In this document: positions 1 through 6,778 of the stretch, one piece after another | How the letters are laid out: each line of letters opens with the position of its first letter | Numbering within the stretch: position 1 is the first letter of the stretch | Assembly: GCA_963978265.1 (NCBI GenBank) | Contig: CAXBQV010000024.1 | Location: 1-20,031, forward strand | Source of the DNA: JAKALQ01 sp963978265 | GTDB taxonomy: Bacteria > Actinomycetota > Actinomycetes > S36-B12 > UBA5976 | Direction: 5' to 3' | DNA length: 20,031 nucleotides | Position numbers and translations under genes: made by a program | Notes under the pieces: generated by a model | Databases searched by the model: none | Seen by the model: the letters and a program-made list of their open reading frames with translations, nothing else | What the model was told of the DNA's origin: nothing

Positions 1-586
1 CATGCAGTTGGCGTAGCCGTCGACTGACGACGTCGGCCAACCAGATTGCAGCACCGATTGCGATGAGGAGCGTGAGAAGTCCGCTGACGAACACCACCCG
101 CAGCCGGGACAGAACGATGGAATTCACGCTTGCTACGGGATACGTCAGCCGAAGCGCACCGCTGACGGCGCCTCCCTCGTGGATCGGCACTGCCACGTAC
201 AGCATGCGTCCCCCGAGGAGCTCGGAATCACGTTCGCCGGTGATCGGAAGTCCCATGAGCGCGGAGGCAATCTCGGGCCGATTGCTGTAGTCGAATCCGA
301 TCTCGCCTGGCTTCGTCGATGCCATCACAGTGCCGGCGGCGTCCACGATCTCGACGCGCGACCTCGTGTCGGCGTTGTAGTGCTCAGCGATGTCCTGCAA
401 TGTCACATAGTCGTGCGCATACATCGGCGGCTCCGAAGTGCTTGCGAGCTGCCAGGCGTCCCGTTCGAGCGACACCATCACCCGAGCACGCTCCTCCGAC
501 TGGAGGTAGCCGATGAGCGGGAGATCCTGCGCAACGAGGATGACGAACACGACCGCCAGGAACGCAGCGAGGACGCGGGTTCGCAT
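1..586 (-). CDS. Sensor histidine kinase, N-terminal part (cut by window edge)
   Basis: The first 195 codons of a membrane sensor kinase can be read on the minus strand from ATG at 586 and continue off the left edge. Visible parts are a short cytoplasmic start, TM1 at about residues 5-19, an extracytoplasmic domain of about 140 residues, TM2 at about 164-184, and the start of a HAMP-like linker (VSRRLRQL). The extracytoplasmic part contains VEIVDAAGTVMAS, DYSNRPEI and YVAVPI, the pattern of a PAS-like/sCache sensor domain. The kinase core (H-box, ATP-binding domain) lies outside the window, so kinase identity rests on topology and on the response regulator ending one base upstream (stop 588-590, ATG 584-586). 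That spacing implies one mRNA and coupled translation. The ligand is unknown. Confidence 0.85.
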   Translation of the reverse strand, partial: MRTRVLAAFLAVVFVILVAQDLPLIGYLQSEERARVMVSLERDAWQLASTSEPPMYAHDYVTLQDIAEHYNADTRSRVEIVDAAGTVMASTKPGEIGFDYSNRPEIASALMGLPITGERDSELLGGRMLYVAVPIHEGGAVSGALRLTYPVASVNSIVLSRLRVVFVSGLLTLLIAIGAAIWLADVVSRRLRQLH

Positions 587-587
587 G

Positions 588-1268
588 TCAGCGAGGAATC
601 TCGAGTCGGAATCCGACGCCGCGAACGGCTTCGATCCATTCAGGATGGCCGAGCTTCTTGCGGACTGCGGCTATATGTGCATCAACTGTTTTCGGTGTGA
701 CGTACAGCGACGTTGACCATACGCGTTCGAGCAGTTCGGTACGGCGGTAGACCGCGCCCGGATCCTCGGCGAGCACGGAGAGCAATTCGAATTCGGTTGC
801 CGTCAGCGCAACTTCCTCGCCTTCGACATGGAGTCGTTGTGATCTGCGATCGAGGGTCAGTGGCCCGAGCGCTTGCACTTCCTGCGCCTTTGCGCCGCCG
901 CCATCGGCGCCGGTGCGTCGGGTGACGGCACGGATGCGGGCGACGAGTTCGCGGATACCGAAGGGCTTCGTGACGTAGTCGTCCGCGCCGAGTTCGAGCC
1001 CGACGACTCGGTCGATCTCGTCGTCTCGGGCGGAGATCACGATGATCGGAACCTGTGACGTGCTGCGGATCGAGCGACAGACGTCGTACCCATCGACGTC
1101 GGGAAGACCGAGGTCCAGCAGCACGACGTCCGGTCCGTCGGATTCGAGTGCCTTCTGCACCCCTTCGGCGCCGGTCGTCACATGCAGCACCTGGAATCCC
1201 GCTCCGCGCAGACCGTCAGAAACGCCGCTTGCGACGGCGGGGTCGTCCTCGATGAGCAGGATTCGCAT
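588..1268 (-). CDS. OmpR/PhoB-family response regulator
   Basis: This 226-residue protein has the standard two-domain layout: a receiver at about residues 1-115 and a winged-helix DNA-binding domain at about 130-226. The acidic pair is in LLIEDDPAV, the phospho-acceptor Asp is in VVLLDLGLPDVDGYDV, and the conserved Lys is in DDYVTKPFGIREL. The C-terminal half shows typical OmpR-family features (LTATEFELLSVLAEDPG, VDAHIAAVRKKLG, VRGVGFRLE). It is the upstream gene of the two-component pair, and the kinase follows after a single base. The ATG at 1268 gives a normal receiver N-terminus, with no clear Shine-Dalgarno before it. The 159-bp gap to the divergent secreted-protein gene is the obvious place for its operators, but I could not define a convincing direct repeat there. 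Confidence 0.95.
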   Translation of the reverse strand: MRILLIEDDPAVASGVSDGLRGAGFQVLHVTTGAEGVQKALESDGPDVVLLDLGLPDVDGYDVCRSIRSTSQVPIIVISARDDEIDRVVGLELGADDYVTKPFGIRELVARIRAVTRRTGADGGGAKAQEVQALGPLTLDRRSQRLHVEGEEVALTATEFELLSVLAEDPGAVYRRTELLERVWSTSLYVTPKTVDAHIAAVRKKLGHPEWIEAVRGVGFRLEIPR

Positions 1269-1416
1269 GGGGAGATCTTCTCGCAGACTCAGGTGGGCCG
1301 CGACTGGTTCGGCAGGCGTTTCTGCTGCAGCGTCCCGGGTTCGAACCTATCTTCACCGATTCTTGGATTGCACAGGGTGATCCTTGGTCGCCGTCACCCG
1401 TACCGTTTGCATCAAC

Positions 1417-1423
1417 AAGGGAG
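1417..1423 (+). promoter_or_regulatory. Ribosome binding site of the secreted-protein gene
   Basis: AAGGGAG stands four bases before the ATG at 1428. It supports that start over the longer open frame, which begins far upstream near 1182 and would run through the divergent intergenic region and the regulator's first codons. Confidence 0.7.
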
Positions 1424-1427
1424 TGAC

Positions 1428-2087
1428 ATGAAGCGCAAGTTGGGCTCGGTGGTCTCGGCATTCGCGCTGCTTGCGATCGCCACCGGCGCTGCAGCGGTCA
1501 ACATGAAGATCCTGCATGGAAACCAGGCAAGCACTTCGGTGCTCAACGTGCAGGAAGCAGCCGATGTCACAACCGTGGCAAGTACTTCCGGCTTGTCGAA
1601 CTCACTGGCAGAACCAACACCGTTGCCTGCATCGGCACAGACCCCGGACCCGACCACGCACGTATCCGCATCCGCCACATCGGATGCACGCGGCAGGATC
1701 AGTCCGCGCGCACCGCAGGGCAGTGTCAACGGCCAAGGGCGCATGGCAATCGGCAGGATCGGTGGCGGCGGAGACGACGACGGCGTAGATGGCCAGCACC
1801 GAGATGGTGACATGGGTGAACACCACCAACGCGGCGGTTTCATGCAACTTCGACCCGAGCAGATGGCCCTGCTGCGCGTTGCAGCGCTTGCCCAGGTCAC
1901 GCCCACTGAAGCACGTGATGCGGCCAAGGGCATCGGCCCGGCGACGATCGTCAGTCGTGTGAAGTCCGCAGCTGCGCAAGTGGGAGTGCCGCTGTCGGAC
2001 CTGGCTGCCATCACCGATCTTCCGCCGCAGCGTGGTCGCGGACATGGTGGCGATGATGACCATAGCGAAGGTGACGACGACGACTGA
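1428..2087 (+). CDS. Secreted, Asp/His/Gly-rich protein of unknown function
   Basis: I do not recognise the family. The 219-residue protein begins with MKRK followed by a hydrophobic stretch (about residues 6-24), consistent with a signal peptide or single anchor. Next comes a Ser/Thr/Pro/Ala-rich linker (about 35-105), then a Gly/Asp/His-rich patch near 115-140 (GGGGDDDGVDGQHRDGD, EHH). A compact, probably helical segment follows at about 140-195 (LRPEQMALLRVAALAQVTPTEA and onward), ending in an acidic tail (HGGDDDHSEGDDDD). Only the helical segment looks foldable. The Asp/His clusters suggest divalent cation binding, which is inference from composition only. The gene diverges from a two-component system that could control it, and ends before a strong hairpin. 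The start is supported by the RBS at 1417-1423. Confidence 0.75.
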   Translation: MKRKLGSVVSAFALLAIATGAAAVNMKILHGNQASTSVLNVQEAADVTTVASTSGLSNSLAEPTPLPASAQTPDPTTHVSASATSDARGRISPRAPQGSVNGQGRMAIGRIGGGGDDDGVDGQHRDGDMGEHHQRGGFMQLRPEQMALLRVAALAQVTPTEARDAAKGIGPATIVSRVKSAAAQVGVPLSDLAAITDLPPQRGRGHGGDDDHSEGDDDD

Positions 2088-2104
2088 TTGTCACCCCTCG
2101 ATCT

Positions 2105-2143
2105 GTATGTGCCCGGTGGTGCCCCTCAGCACCGGGCACATAC
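2105..2143. terminator. Bidirectional hairpin terminator between convergent genes
   Basis: GTATGTGCCCGGTG (2105-2118) and its exact reverse complement (2130-2143) form a perfect 14-bp stem with an 11-base loop. It sits between the secreted-protein stop (2087) and the convergent protease stop (2144-2146), so it can end transcription from both sides. Only a short mixed T stretch follows on the plus side, as is common in actinobacterial hairpin terminators. Confidence 0.8.
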
Positions 2144-2932
2144 TCATTTCCGACGGGTGATCAGCACGAAGATGGACATCGCGACAACGATCGCGATCGC
2201 GGTGCCCTCGATATTCAACTGTGATGTGGTGAGGAGTGCCGACGTCGGGAGTGCGGCGCTGTCATATCCGACGACCATCAACGAGAACAGATTGTTTGCG
2301 AAGTGCGCGCCGAGCGCGAGTTCGATGCCGCCATCGCGCACCGACACGTACGACCAACCGGTACCGAGCACGAACCACGCCGCCAGCGCGGGCAGTTCGT
2401 GTCCAGCGGCCTCAGGATTCCCGAGATGGGGAAGCGCGAACAGTGCGCCGCCAAGGACCACTTTGAGCGGCGTAGCCCACGCTTGCGCCCATTGCAGGAT
2501 CCAGCCGCGGAAGAAGAATTCCTCGGCAGACGTCTGCAGCGGAAGCAGCAGCGCGACGGTCAGTGCATATGGGACAAACGCAGAGGCTGAGAACGTCCAG
2601 CGGTAGTCATTCGAATTCATGGCGTAGTCGATTCCGCTACTGAGCAGCGAAATCAAGAACCATGCACCGAATCCGGTTGCAATGCGCCGGACGTCAACGC
2701 GTCCTGAGCGATTGATCAGCAATGCCACATCACGTTTCAGGACATACCGCCAGACGATTGGTGTCGCGACGAAGAACGGTATGAATGTTGCGAGTTCACG
2801 GGCGAGTTGCTGCCAGGCATCTGTGCTGCCGAACAGCGCGTTGCTTGCGTTGTAGAACAACGGTGAACCCAGGAACCAGATCGTGATGATCAGATAGGTG
2901 CCGAGCAACCAGTGCCACCAACGTGTTCGCAT
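2144..2932 (-). CDS. CPBP-family intramembrane metalloprotease (CAAX/Abi type)
   Basis: This 262-residue, very hydrophobic protein has several predicted membrane segments. It carries the CPBP (PF02517) motifs in order: EEFFFR with Glu137, Glu138 and Arg142; FALPH with Phe165 and His169; and HFANN with His210 and Asn214. These residues form the glutamate/histidine metal site of Rce1-type proteases, so the active site looks intact. Family members cleave prenylated or other membrane-associated proteins, or act in bacteriocin immunity; the substrate here cannot be told. Its ATG overlaps the stop of the NuoD-like gene by one base (2930-2932 and 2932-2934), so the two are translated from one mRNA. 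It ends at the shared hairpin. Confidence 0.9.
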   Translation of the reverse strand: MRTRWWHWLLGTYLIITIWFLGSPLFYNASNALFGSTDAWQQLARELATFIPFFVATPIVWRYVLKRDVALLINRSGRVDVRRIATGFGAWFLISLLSSGIDYAMNSNDYRWTFSASAFVPYALTVALLLPLQTSAEEFFFRGWILQWAQAWATPLKVVLGGALFALPHLGNPEAAGHELPALAAWFVLGTGWSYVSVRDGGIELALGAHFANNLFSLMVVGYDSAALPTSALLTTSQLNIEGTAIAIVVAMSIFVLITRRK

Positions 2933-3783
2933 CAGCGGGCCACCTCTCCGAGAACTAGTCGAGTGGATGCCAAGCGCAGGAAGAAGTCGGGAGTACGCAT
3001 GCCGACGGCATCATGCGCAAGTGCCTCGAGTGCATTCGAGCCCGCGGTGTGGAGTTCCACCTTCGCGGGGACCTTGTCACCACTGCTGTGCACCGAGATG
3101 TTGAGTGGGCCGTGCGGTGTCTTGATCGACCCGGTGTACTCGCCCTGTGGGAGTCTGATCACCTTCGGAAGCGACACCGAGATCGGACCCTCGCTCCGGA
3201 TGACTGCGGCGAGCGCGCGGTCGATGTCCTGCATCCCGAGTGAGCGGATGGCATCCGCATCGTGCGCGTCGATGTCAGCAGACACCCCACCGATACGAAC
3301 GTATGTGGGGTGGATCCGTGCGCCGACTACGCGTTCGAGCACGTCGAGGACCCGTTCGCGGGGCGTGAGGTCACCGCGGTCACCGCGGACTTCCGCATCG
3401 ACGGCGTCCCAGTAGGCGAGGGCGGCAGCAGCATTGAGTTCGAGCACGAGTTCCCGGAGTGCAGCCGTACGTTCGCTTACCGCTATGCCGAGGGCATCCT
3501 CGATGATGCGCGCATACAGCGTCTCGGCAAAGGCCGCGGTGAGCCAACTGTGCCGGTTCACGAACGCCAACCCCTGCTTGTAGTCACGCTTCTGCAGTAC
3601 CTGCTCGTCTCCGCGATGCGAACCCGAGGCATCGAATGTGCAGGACACGATCACTCCATCGCGGATATCGAGCTCGACGACGAATTGGCCGTGCAGCAAC
3701 GGATGCAGCGCCGGCAGTGGCAGCGCATCGAACCGGTGGTGGCCGTCCACCAGAGGTTCGGCGCACCAGTCCGCAAACGTCAT
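2932..3783 (-). CDS. Shortened orphan NuoD-like (complex I 49-kDa subunit-like) protein
   Basis: The 283-residue product matches NuoD/Nqo4 at both ends. The N-terminal part has HPLLHG (27-32), SHRGDEQVLQKRDY (55-68), RHSWLTAAFAETLYA (77-91), a conserved VLELN helix and ARIHPTYVRIGGV (155-167). The C-terminal part has GEYTGSIKTPHGPLNI (214-229), SSGDKVPAKVELHT and the family-type ending RLVLGEVAR. Standard NuoD has about 400 residues. Here roughly 125 residues between RIGGV and the GE-Y motif are missing, with no frameshift or stop. His31 aligns with the quinone-site His38 of Thermus Nqo4. The Tyr87 position, 49 residues later in both, is Trp80. The CxxC motifs of NiFe hydrogenase large subunits are absent. 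No other nuo gene is nearby. It is probably not a working complex I subunit; its actual role is unknown. Confidence 0.8.
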   Translation of the reverse strand: MTFADWCAEPLVDGHHRFDALPLPALHPLLHGQFVVELDIRDGVIVSCTFDASGSHRGDEQVLQKRDYKQGLAFVNRHSWLTAAFAETLYARIIEDALGIAVSERTAALRELVLELNAAAALAYWDAVDAEVRGDRGDLTPRERVLDVLERVVGARIHPTYVRIGGVSADIDAHDADAIRSLGMQDIDRALAAVIRSEGPISVSLPKVIRLPQGEYTGSIKTPHGPLNISVHSSGDKVPAKVELHTAGSNALEALAHDAVGMRTPDFFLRLASTRLVLGEVAR

Positions 3784-3789
3784 GGCGCA

Positions 3790-3795
3790 AGCGTA
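3790..3795 (-). promoter_or_regulatory. Candidate -10 box for a leaderless NuoD-like mRNA
   Basis: On the minus strand TACGCT is followed by exactly six bases (TGCGCC) and then the ATG at 3783, so transcription would begin at or next to the start codon. A GGAGG-like run at 3799-3806 is about 15 bases from the ATG, too far to act as a normal ribosome site. An in-frame TAG at 3805-3807 excludes an earlier start. No good -35 box is seen. Confidence 0.45.
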
Positions 3796-3805
3796 GGTCC
3801 CCTCC

Positions 3806-3811
3806 TATGGT
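3806..3811 (+). promoter_or_regulatory. Candidate -10 box for the P450 gene
   Basis: TATGGT fits the TANNNT consensus and lies in the 45-bp gap between the divergent NuoD-like and P450 genes. It would place the transcript start around 3818, just at the ribosome site. No clear -35 element is visible. Confidence 0.3.
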
Positions 3812-3817
3812 GTGCGC

Positions 3818-3822
3818 GGAGG
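3818..3822 (+). promoter_or_regulatory. Ribosome binding site fixing the P450 GTG start
   Basis: GGAGG stands six bases before GTG at 3829. It supports that codon over the open frame that extends upstream to 3262 antisense to the NuoD-like gene. Confidence 0.75.
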
Positions 3823-3828
3823 TATGCC

Positions 3829-5013
3829 GTGCAGGATCTTGAATCACCCGAAGTCGTCAGCAATCCCTATCCGTTCTTCGACGAATGGCGTCGTGCGGGC
3901 AAGGCGCTGTACCACGACGGCCTCGGTATGCATCTGGCTTTCCGCTACGACGATGCGAACGCCGTGCTGCGTTCGAAGTCGCTCGGACGCATCTGGAAGG
4001 ACAAGGAGCCCGACGACCTCTGGCACACCTTCAACTGGTTGCACTCCGATTCAATCCTGGAGTCCGAACCACCCAAGCACACGCGACTCCGTTCGCTTGT
4101 TGCGAAAGCGTTTCTGCGCGGACAGATCGAACGTCTTCGTCCGACAGTGTTGCGCATCGCAGACGAACTGTTGGATGCAGCAATTGCAAAGCAGCAGCAT
4201 GAGGGCCACTTCGATCTCATCGCCGACTACGCCGAGCCCTTGCCGGTCGCCATCATCGCCGAGCTACTCGGCGTACCCGAGCACATGCGGGAGAACCTCC
4301 GTCCGTGGTCGCAGCGCATCGTGAAGATGTACGACTACAACAAGACCGCAGAGGATGAGCGGCTTGCGCAGGAAGCAGCGAACGAATTTTCGGAATTCAT
4401 GAAGGAGCTCGCTGCTGAACGTCGCAGCAATCCCGGCGATGATCTCCTGACACATCTTGCCCAGGTGGAGGCCGAGGGTGAACGTTTGAATGAACGCGAA
4501 CTTGTCGCCACAGCTGTGTTGGTGCTCAACGCCGGTCATGAAGCGAGCGTCAACGGCTTCGGTAACGGCGCAGTGCAACTCTTTCGACACCCGGAGGCGC
4601 TCGCAGAACTCGTCGCCGATCCATGGGGACTCGCGGACACGGCTGTTGAAGAGATGCTGCGTTTCGATTCGCCCTTGCACCTGTTCGAGCGCACAGCCAA
4701 GGAGGACACCGAGGTTGCGGGTGTCGAGATCAAGCAGGGTCAGAAGATCGCCGCATTGCTCGGTTCTGCAAACCGCGACCCGCACGCGTTCCCGAATGCG
4801 GACGTGTTCGACATCCACCGTGATCCGAACAACCACATTGCATTCGGGGCCGGAATCCACTTCTGTCTCGGAGCCCCACTCGCAAGGCTCGAACTATCGG
4901 TGACGGTTCCCCGGCTGCTCGAGCGCCTACCCGAATTGCAGTTGGCCTCCGAACCCGTGCAGCGGGACACCTTCGTGCTGCGGGGCTACCACTCGATTCC
5001 CGTTCGGGGCTGA
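3829..5013 (+). CDS. Cytochrome P450 monooxygenase
   Basis: This 394-residue soluble, bacterial class I-type P450 starts at GTG 3829 after a good RBS. Motifs in order are the I-helix LNAGHEASVN, the K-helix ExxR in EEMLRFDSP, and the heme loop IAFGAGIHFCLGAPLARLE with the thiolate ligand at Cys346. In the I-helix the position usually held by Thr of the acid/alcohol pair is Ala followed by Ser (HEAS); HEAT/HEAS variants also occur in other actinobacterial P450s. There is no reductase domain, and no ferredoxin gene follows, so electron partners must come from elsewhere. The substrate cannot be inferred. It diverges from the NuoD-like gene across a 45-bp gap and is followed 62 bp later by the cofactor operon, with no strong terminator between them. 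Confidence 0.95.
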   Translation: MQDLESPEVVSNPYPFFDEWRRAGKALYHDGLGMHLAFRYDDANAVLRSKSLGRIWKDKEPDDLWHTFNWLHSDSILESEPPKHTRLRSLVAKAFLRGQIERLRPTVLRIADELLDAAIAKQQHEGHFDLIADYAEPLPVAIIAELLGVPEHMRENLRPWSQRIVKMYDYNKTAEDERLAQEAANEFSEFMKELAAERRSNPGDDLLTHLAQVEAEGERLNERELVATAVLVLNAGHEASVNGFGNGAVQLFRHPEALAELVADPWGLADTAVEEMLRFDSPLHLFERTAKEDTEVAGVEIKQGQKIAALLGSANRDPHAFPNADVFDIHRDPNNHIAFGAGIHFCLGAPLARLELSVTVPRLLERLPELQLASEPVQRDTFVLRGYHSIPVRG

Positions 5014-5021
5014 ACTGGCTT

Positions 5022-5027
5022 TACGCT
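5022..5027 (+). promoter_or_regulatory. Candidate -10 box of the cofactor operon
   Basis: TACGCT in the 62-bp gap after the P450 gene fits TANNNT and would give a leader of about 40 bases that includes the ribosome site at 5066-5070. No matching -35 box is visible, and read-through from the P450 gene is also possible. Confidence 0.3.
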
Positions 5028-5065
5028 AGGACCTCGGTTACGGGACCCGCGAGGGCCTGGATTCT

Positions 5066-5070
5066 GGGAG
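5066..5070 (+). promoter_or_regulatory. Ribosome binding site of the DUF2520 gene
   Basis: GGGAG lies five bases before the GTG at 5076 and supports that start for the first gene of the operon. Confidence 0.65.
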
Positions 5071-5075
5071 TAGGC

Positions 5076-5924
5076 GTGAAGCCACATCTGCGCGTCGGCC
5101 TCATCGGCGCCGGTCGAGCGGGCACTGTGATTGCCCGTGCTCTGGAACGGGCCGGCCACTCCTGCGTCGCCGTCGATGCCATTTCCGATGCTGCGAAGGC
5201 AAGAGCATCGCAATTGCTTCCCTCCGCCGACATCACAGATGCCGTTGGCGTATGCGAGGCAGCAGATCTTGTGGTGGTCGCAGTTCCCGACAGCAGCATC
5301 GAGGCGGTGGTGACCGGCCTCGTCAATGCAAGGGCAATCGGCGCTCGCCACGTGGTCATGCATCTCTCGGGTGCGCACGGCACCGGAGTCCTGCAATCAG
5401 CGTCAGCCGTTGGTGCGATGGTGATCGCAGCACATCCGGCGATGACGCTGCACGGCCGTATTGAGGATGTGCAACGACTGGAACACTGCCCATTCGCAGT
5501 GACCGCCGAAGGGGATGCACTGCCGATTGCGCAGGCCCTCATCATCGAACTCGGTGGTGAACCAGTCGTGGTGGCCGAGGCCGATCGCATGCGCTATCAC
5601 GCGGCACTGGCCCATGCGTCGAATCACTCGGTCACCCTTGTCTCGCAAAGCATGGAACTGCTGGCCGACATCGGCATCGATAATCCGGGCGCGTACCTCC
5701 GACAACTCGTGAATGCCAGCGTGGACCATGCACTGCGCGAGGGCGATCGCGCTCTGACGGGGCCGATCGCGCGTGGAGACTTCGCCACAATCCGCGAACA
5801 TCTGCAGGCGCTGCGCAGTGCTCGGGGGAGTACCCGCAAGTCCTATGTGGCGCTTGCCAAAGCGACAATCGAACGACAGCAACGCGAACTCGACGCGGAC
5901 ACGTTGAAAGCGTTCGACGAATGA
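5076..5924 (+). CDS. Rossmann-fold/DUF2520 NAD(P)-binding protein
   Basis: The 282-residue protein opens with a nucleotide-binding Rossmann motif (VGLIGAGRAGTV, glycines at 11, 13 and 16). A second beta/alpha part contains VVAVPDSSIE, HLSGAHG and AAHPAMTL. A helical C-terminal domain contains MRYHAALAHASNHSV. This is the COG5495/DUF2520 layout, related in fold to ketopantoate reductase and 6-phosphogluconate dehydrogenase-like enzymes. The stop overlaps the panC start by 4 bp (ATGA, 5921-5924). The same gene pair exists in mycobacteria (Rv3603c beside panC), so a step in pantothenate synthesis, perhaps ketopantoate reduction, is a fair guess but only a guess. The start is GTG at 5076 with RBS GGGAG. 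Confidence 0.85.
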   Translation: MKPHLRVGLIGAGRAGTVIARALERAGHSCVAVDAISDAAKARASQLLPSADITDAVGVCEAADLVVVAVPDSSIEAVVTGLVNARAIGARHVVMHLSGAHGTGVLQSASAVGAMVIAAHPAMTLHGRIEDVQRLEHCPFAVTAEGDALPIAQALIIELGGEPVVVAEADRMRYHAALAHASNHSVTLVSQSMELLADIGIDNPGAYLRQLVNASVDHALREGDRALTGPIARGDFATIREHLQALRSARGSTRKSYVALAKATIERQQRELDADTLKAFDE

Positions 5925-6778
5925 CCGTGCTGCTGAGGAGTCGCGCGGAACTTCGTGAATGGCAAGCCCAGACGCATGGCCCGCGCGGTGTTGTTCTGAC
6001 CATGGGTGCGTTGCATGCGGGACATCTCGCGCTCGTGGACGCTGCGCGAACGGAGGTTCCGAATGGCACCGTGTTGGTGACCGTGTTCGTGAATCCTGCG
6101 CAGTTCGGGCCGAACGAGGACTTCGAGAAGTATCCGCGCACACTCGAAGACGATGTCGCGCTGTGCGAAGCACATGGTGTCGACGCCGTCTTCGCACCGA
6201 CGGTCGATGAGGTCTACCCGGTGGATGAAGTGGTCCGCGACTACGACCCCGGACCGAAAGCAGTGGAACTCGAAGGTGAAGCACGACCGGGCCATTTCGC
6301 CGGCGTACTCAAAGTGGTGTCCCGACTGCTCCAACTCACGAATGCGGATGTGACCTGCTTCGGTGAGAAGGACTACCAACAACTTGTCGTCGTCCGACAG
6401 CTCAATGCGCTCGAACCTGCGCTTGCGCATGTGCGCTTCGTTGGTGTACCCACCATGCGCGATCCGGACGGGCTCGCGCTGTCGTCGAGGAACCGCTACC
6501 TCACCGATCTTGAACGTGAGCAGGCGCTCGCGATCCCGCGCTGTATCGAACGTGTGCAGCAGGCATGCACCGCTGGTGTGTCGGCGCAGTCCGCGGCACT
6601 CGCGGGTTTCACCGAGCTGGCGCAGGCGCCCGGCGTGACGGTGGACTACGTCACAGTTCGCGCACAGGATCTCGGACCGGCTCCCGGCGCAGGTATCGGT
6701 CGGGTGCTGATTGCTGCAAAGGTTGGACGTACCCGTTTGATCGACAACGCAGCGGTCGTGCTTGGAGGTGGCGCATGA
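5921..6778 (+). CDS. panC: Pantothenate synthetase (pantoate--beta-alanine ligase)
   Basis: PanC joins pantoate and beta-alanine with ATP in the cytoplasm, giving pantothenate for CoA. The 285-residue length is normal. Signatures are the HIGH-type MGALHAGH (residues 28-35), VFVNPAQFGPNEDFEKYPRT, the substrate loop RPGHFAGV, FGEKDYQQL, and the KMSKS-like LALSSRNRYL. Translation is coupled on both sides by ATGA overlaps with the DUF2520 gene and nadB. panD, which would supply beta-alanine and follows panC in mycobacteria, is absent here, as is panB. Confidence 0.97.
   Translation: MTVLLRSRAELREWQAQTHGPRGVVLTMGALHAGHLALVDAARTEVPNGTVLVTVFVNPAQFGPNEDFEKYPRTLEDDVALCEAHGVDAVFAPTVDEVYPVDEVVRDYDPGPKAVELEGEARPGHFAGVLKVVSRLLQLTNADVTCFGEKDYQQLVVVRQLNALEPALAHVRFVGVPTMRDPDGLALSSRNRYLTDLEREQALAIPRCIERVQQACTAGVSAQSAALAGFTELAQAPGVTVDYVTVRAQDLGPAPGAGIGRVLIAAKVGRTRLIDNAAVVLGGGA
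6764..6768 (+). promoter_or_regulatory. Ribosome binding site fixing the nadB start
   Basis: GGAGG within the end of panC lies six bases before ATG 6775. It selects this start over an open frame that extends back to 6565 inside panC. Confidence 0.75.

Noticed and set aside
1338..1347. Palindrome GGTTCGAACC resembling a tRNA T-loop
   Set aside because: No acceptor, anticodon or T stem can be built around it, so it is neither a tRNA nor a recognisable tRNA remnant; at most a protein-binding palindrome.
2932..3783. NiFe-hydrogenase large subunit as identity of the NuoD-like gene
   Set aside because: The fold is shared, but the N- and C-terminal CxxC metal ligands are missing and the sequence follows NuoD signatures.
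3262..3828. Long upstream extension of the P450 open frame
   Set aside because: It is antisense to the NuoD-like gene, and a GGAGG site six bases before GTG 3829 gives a normal P450 N-terminus.
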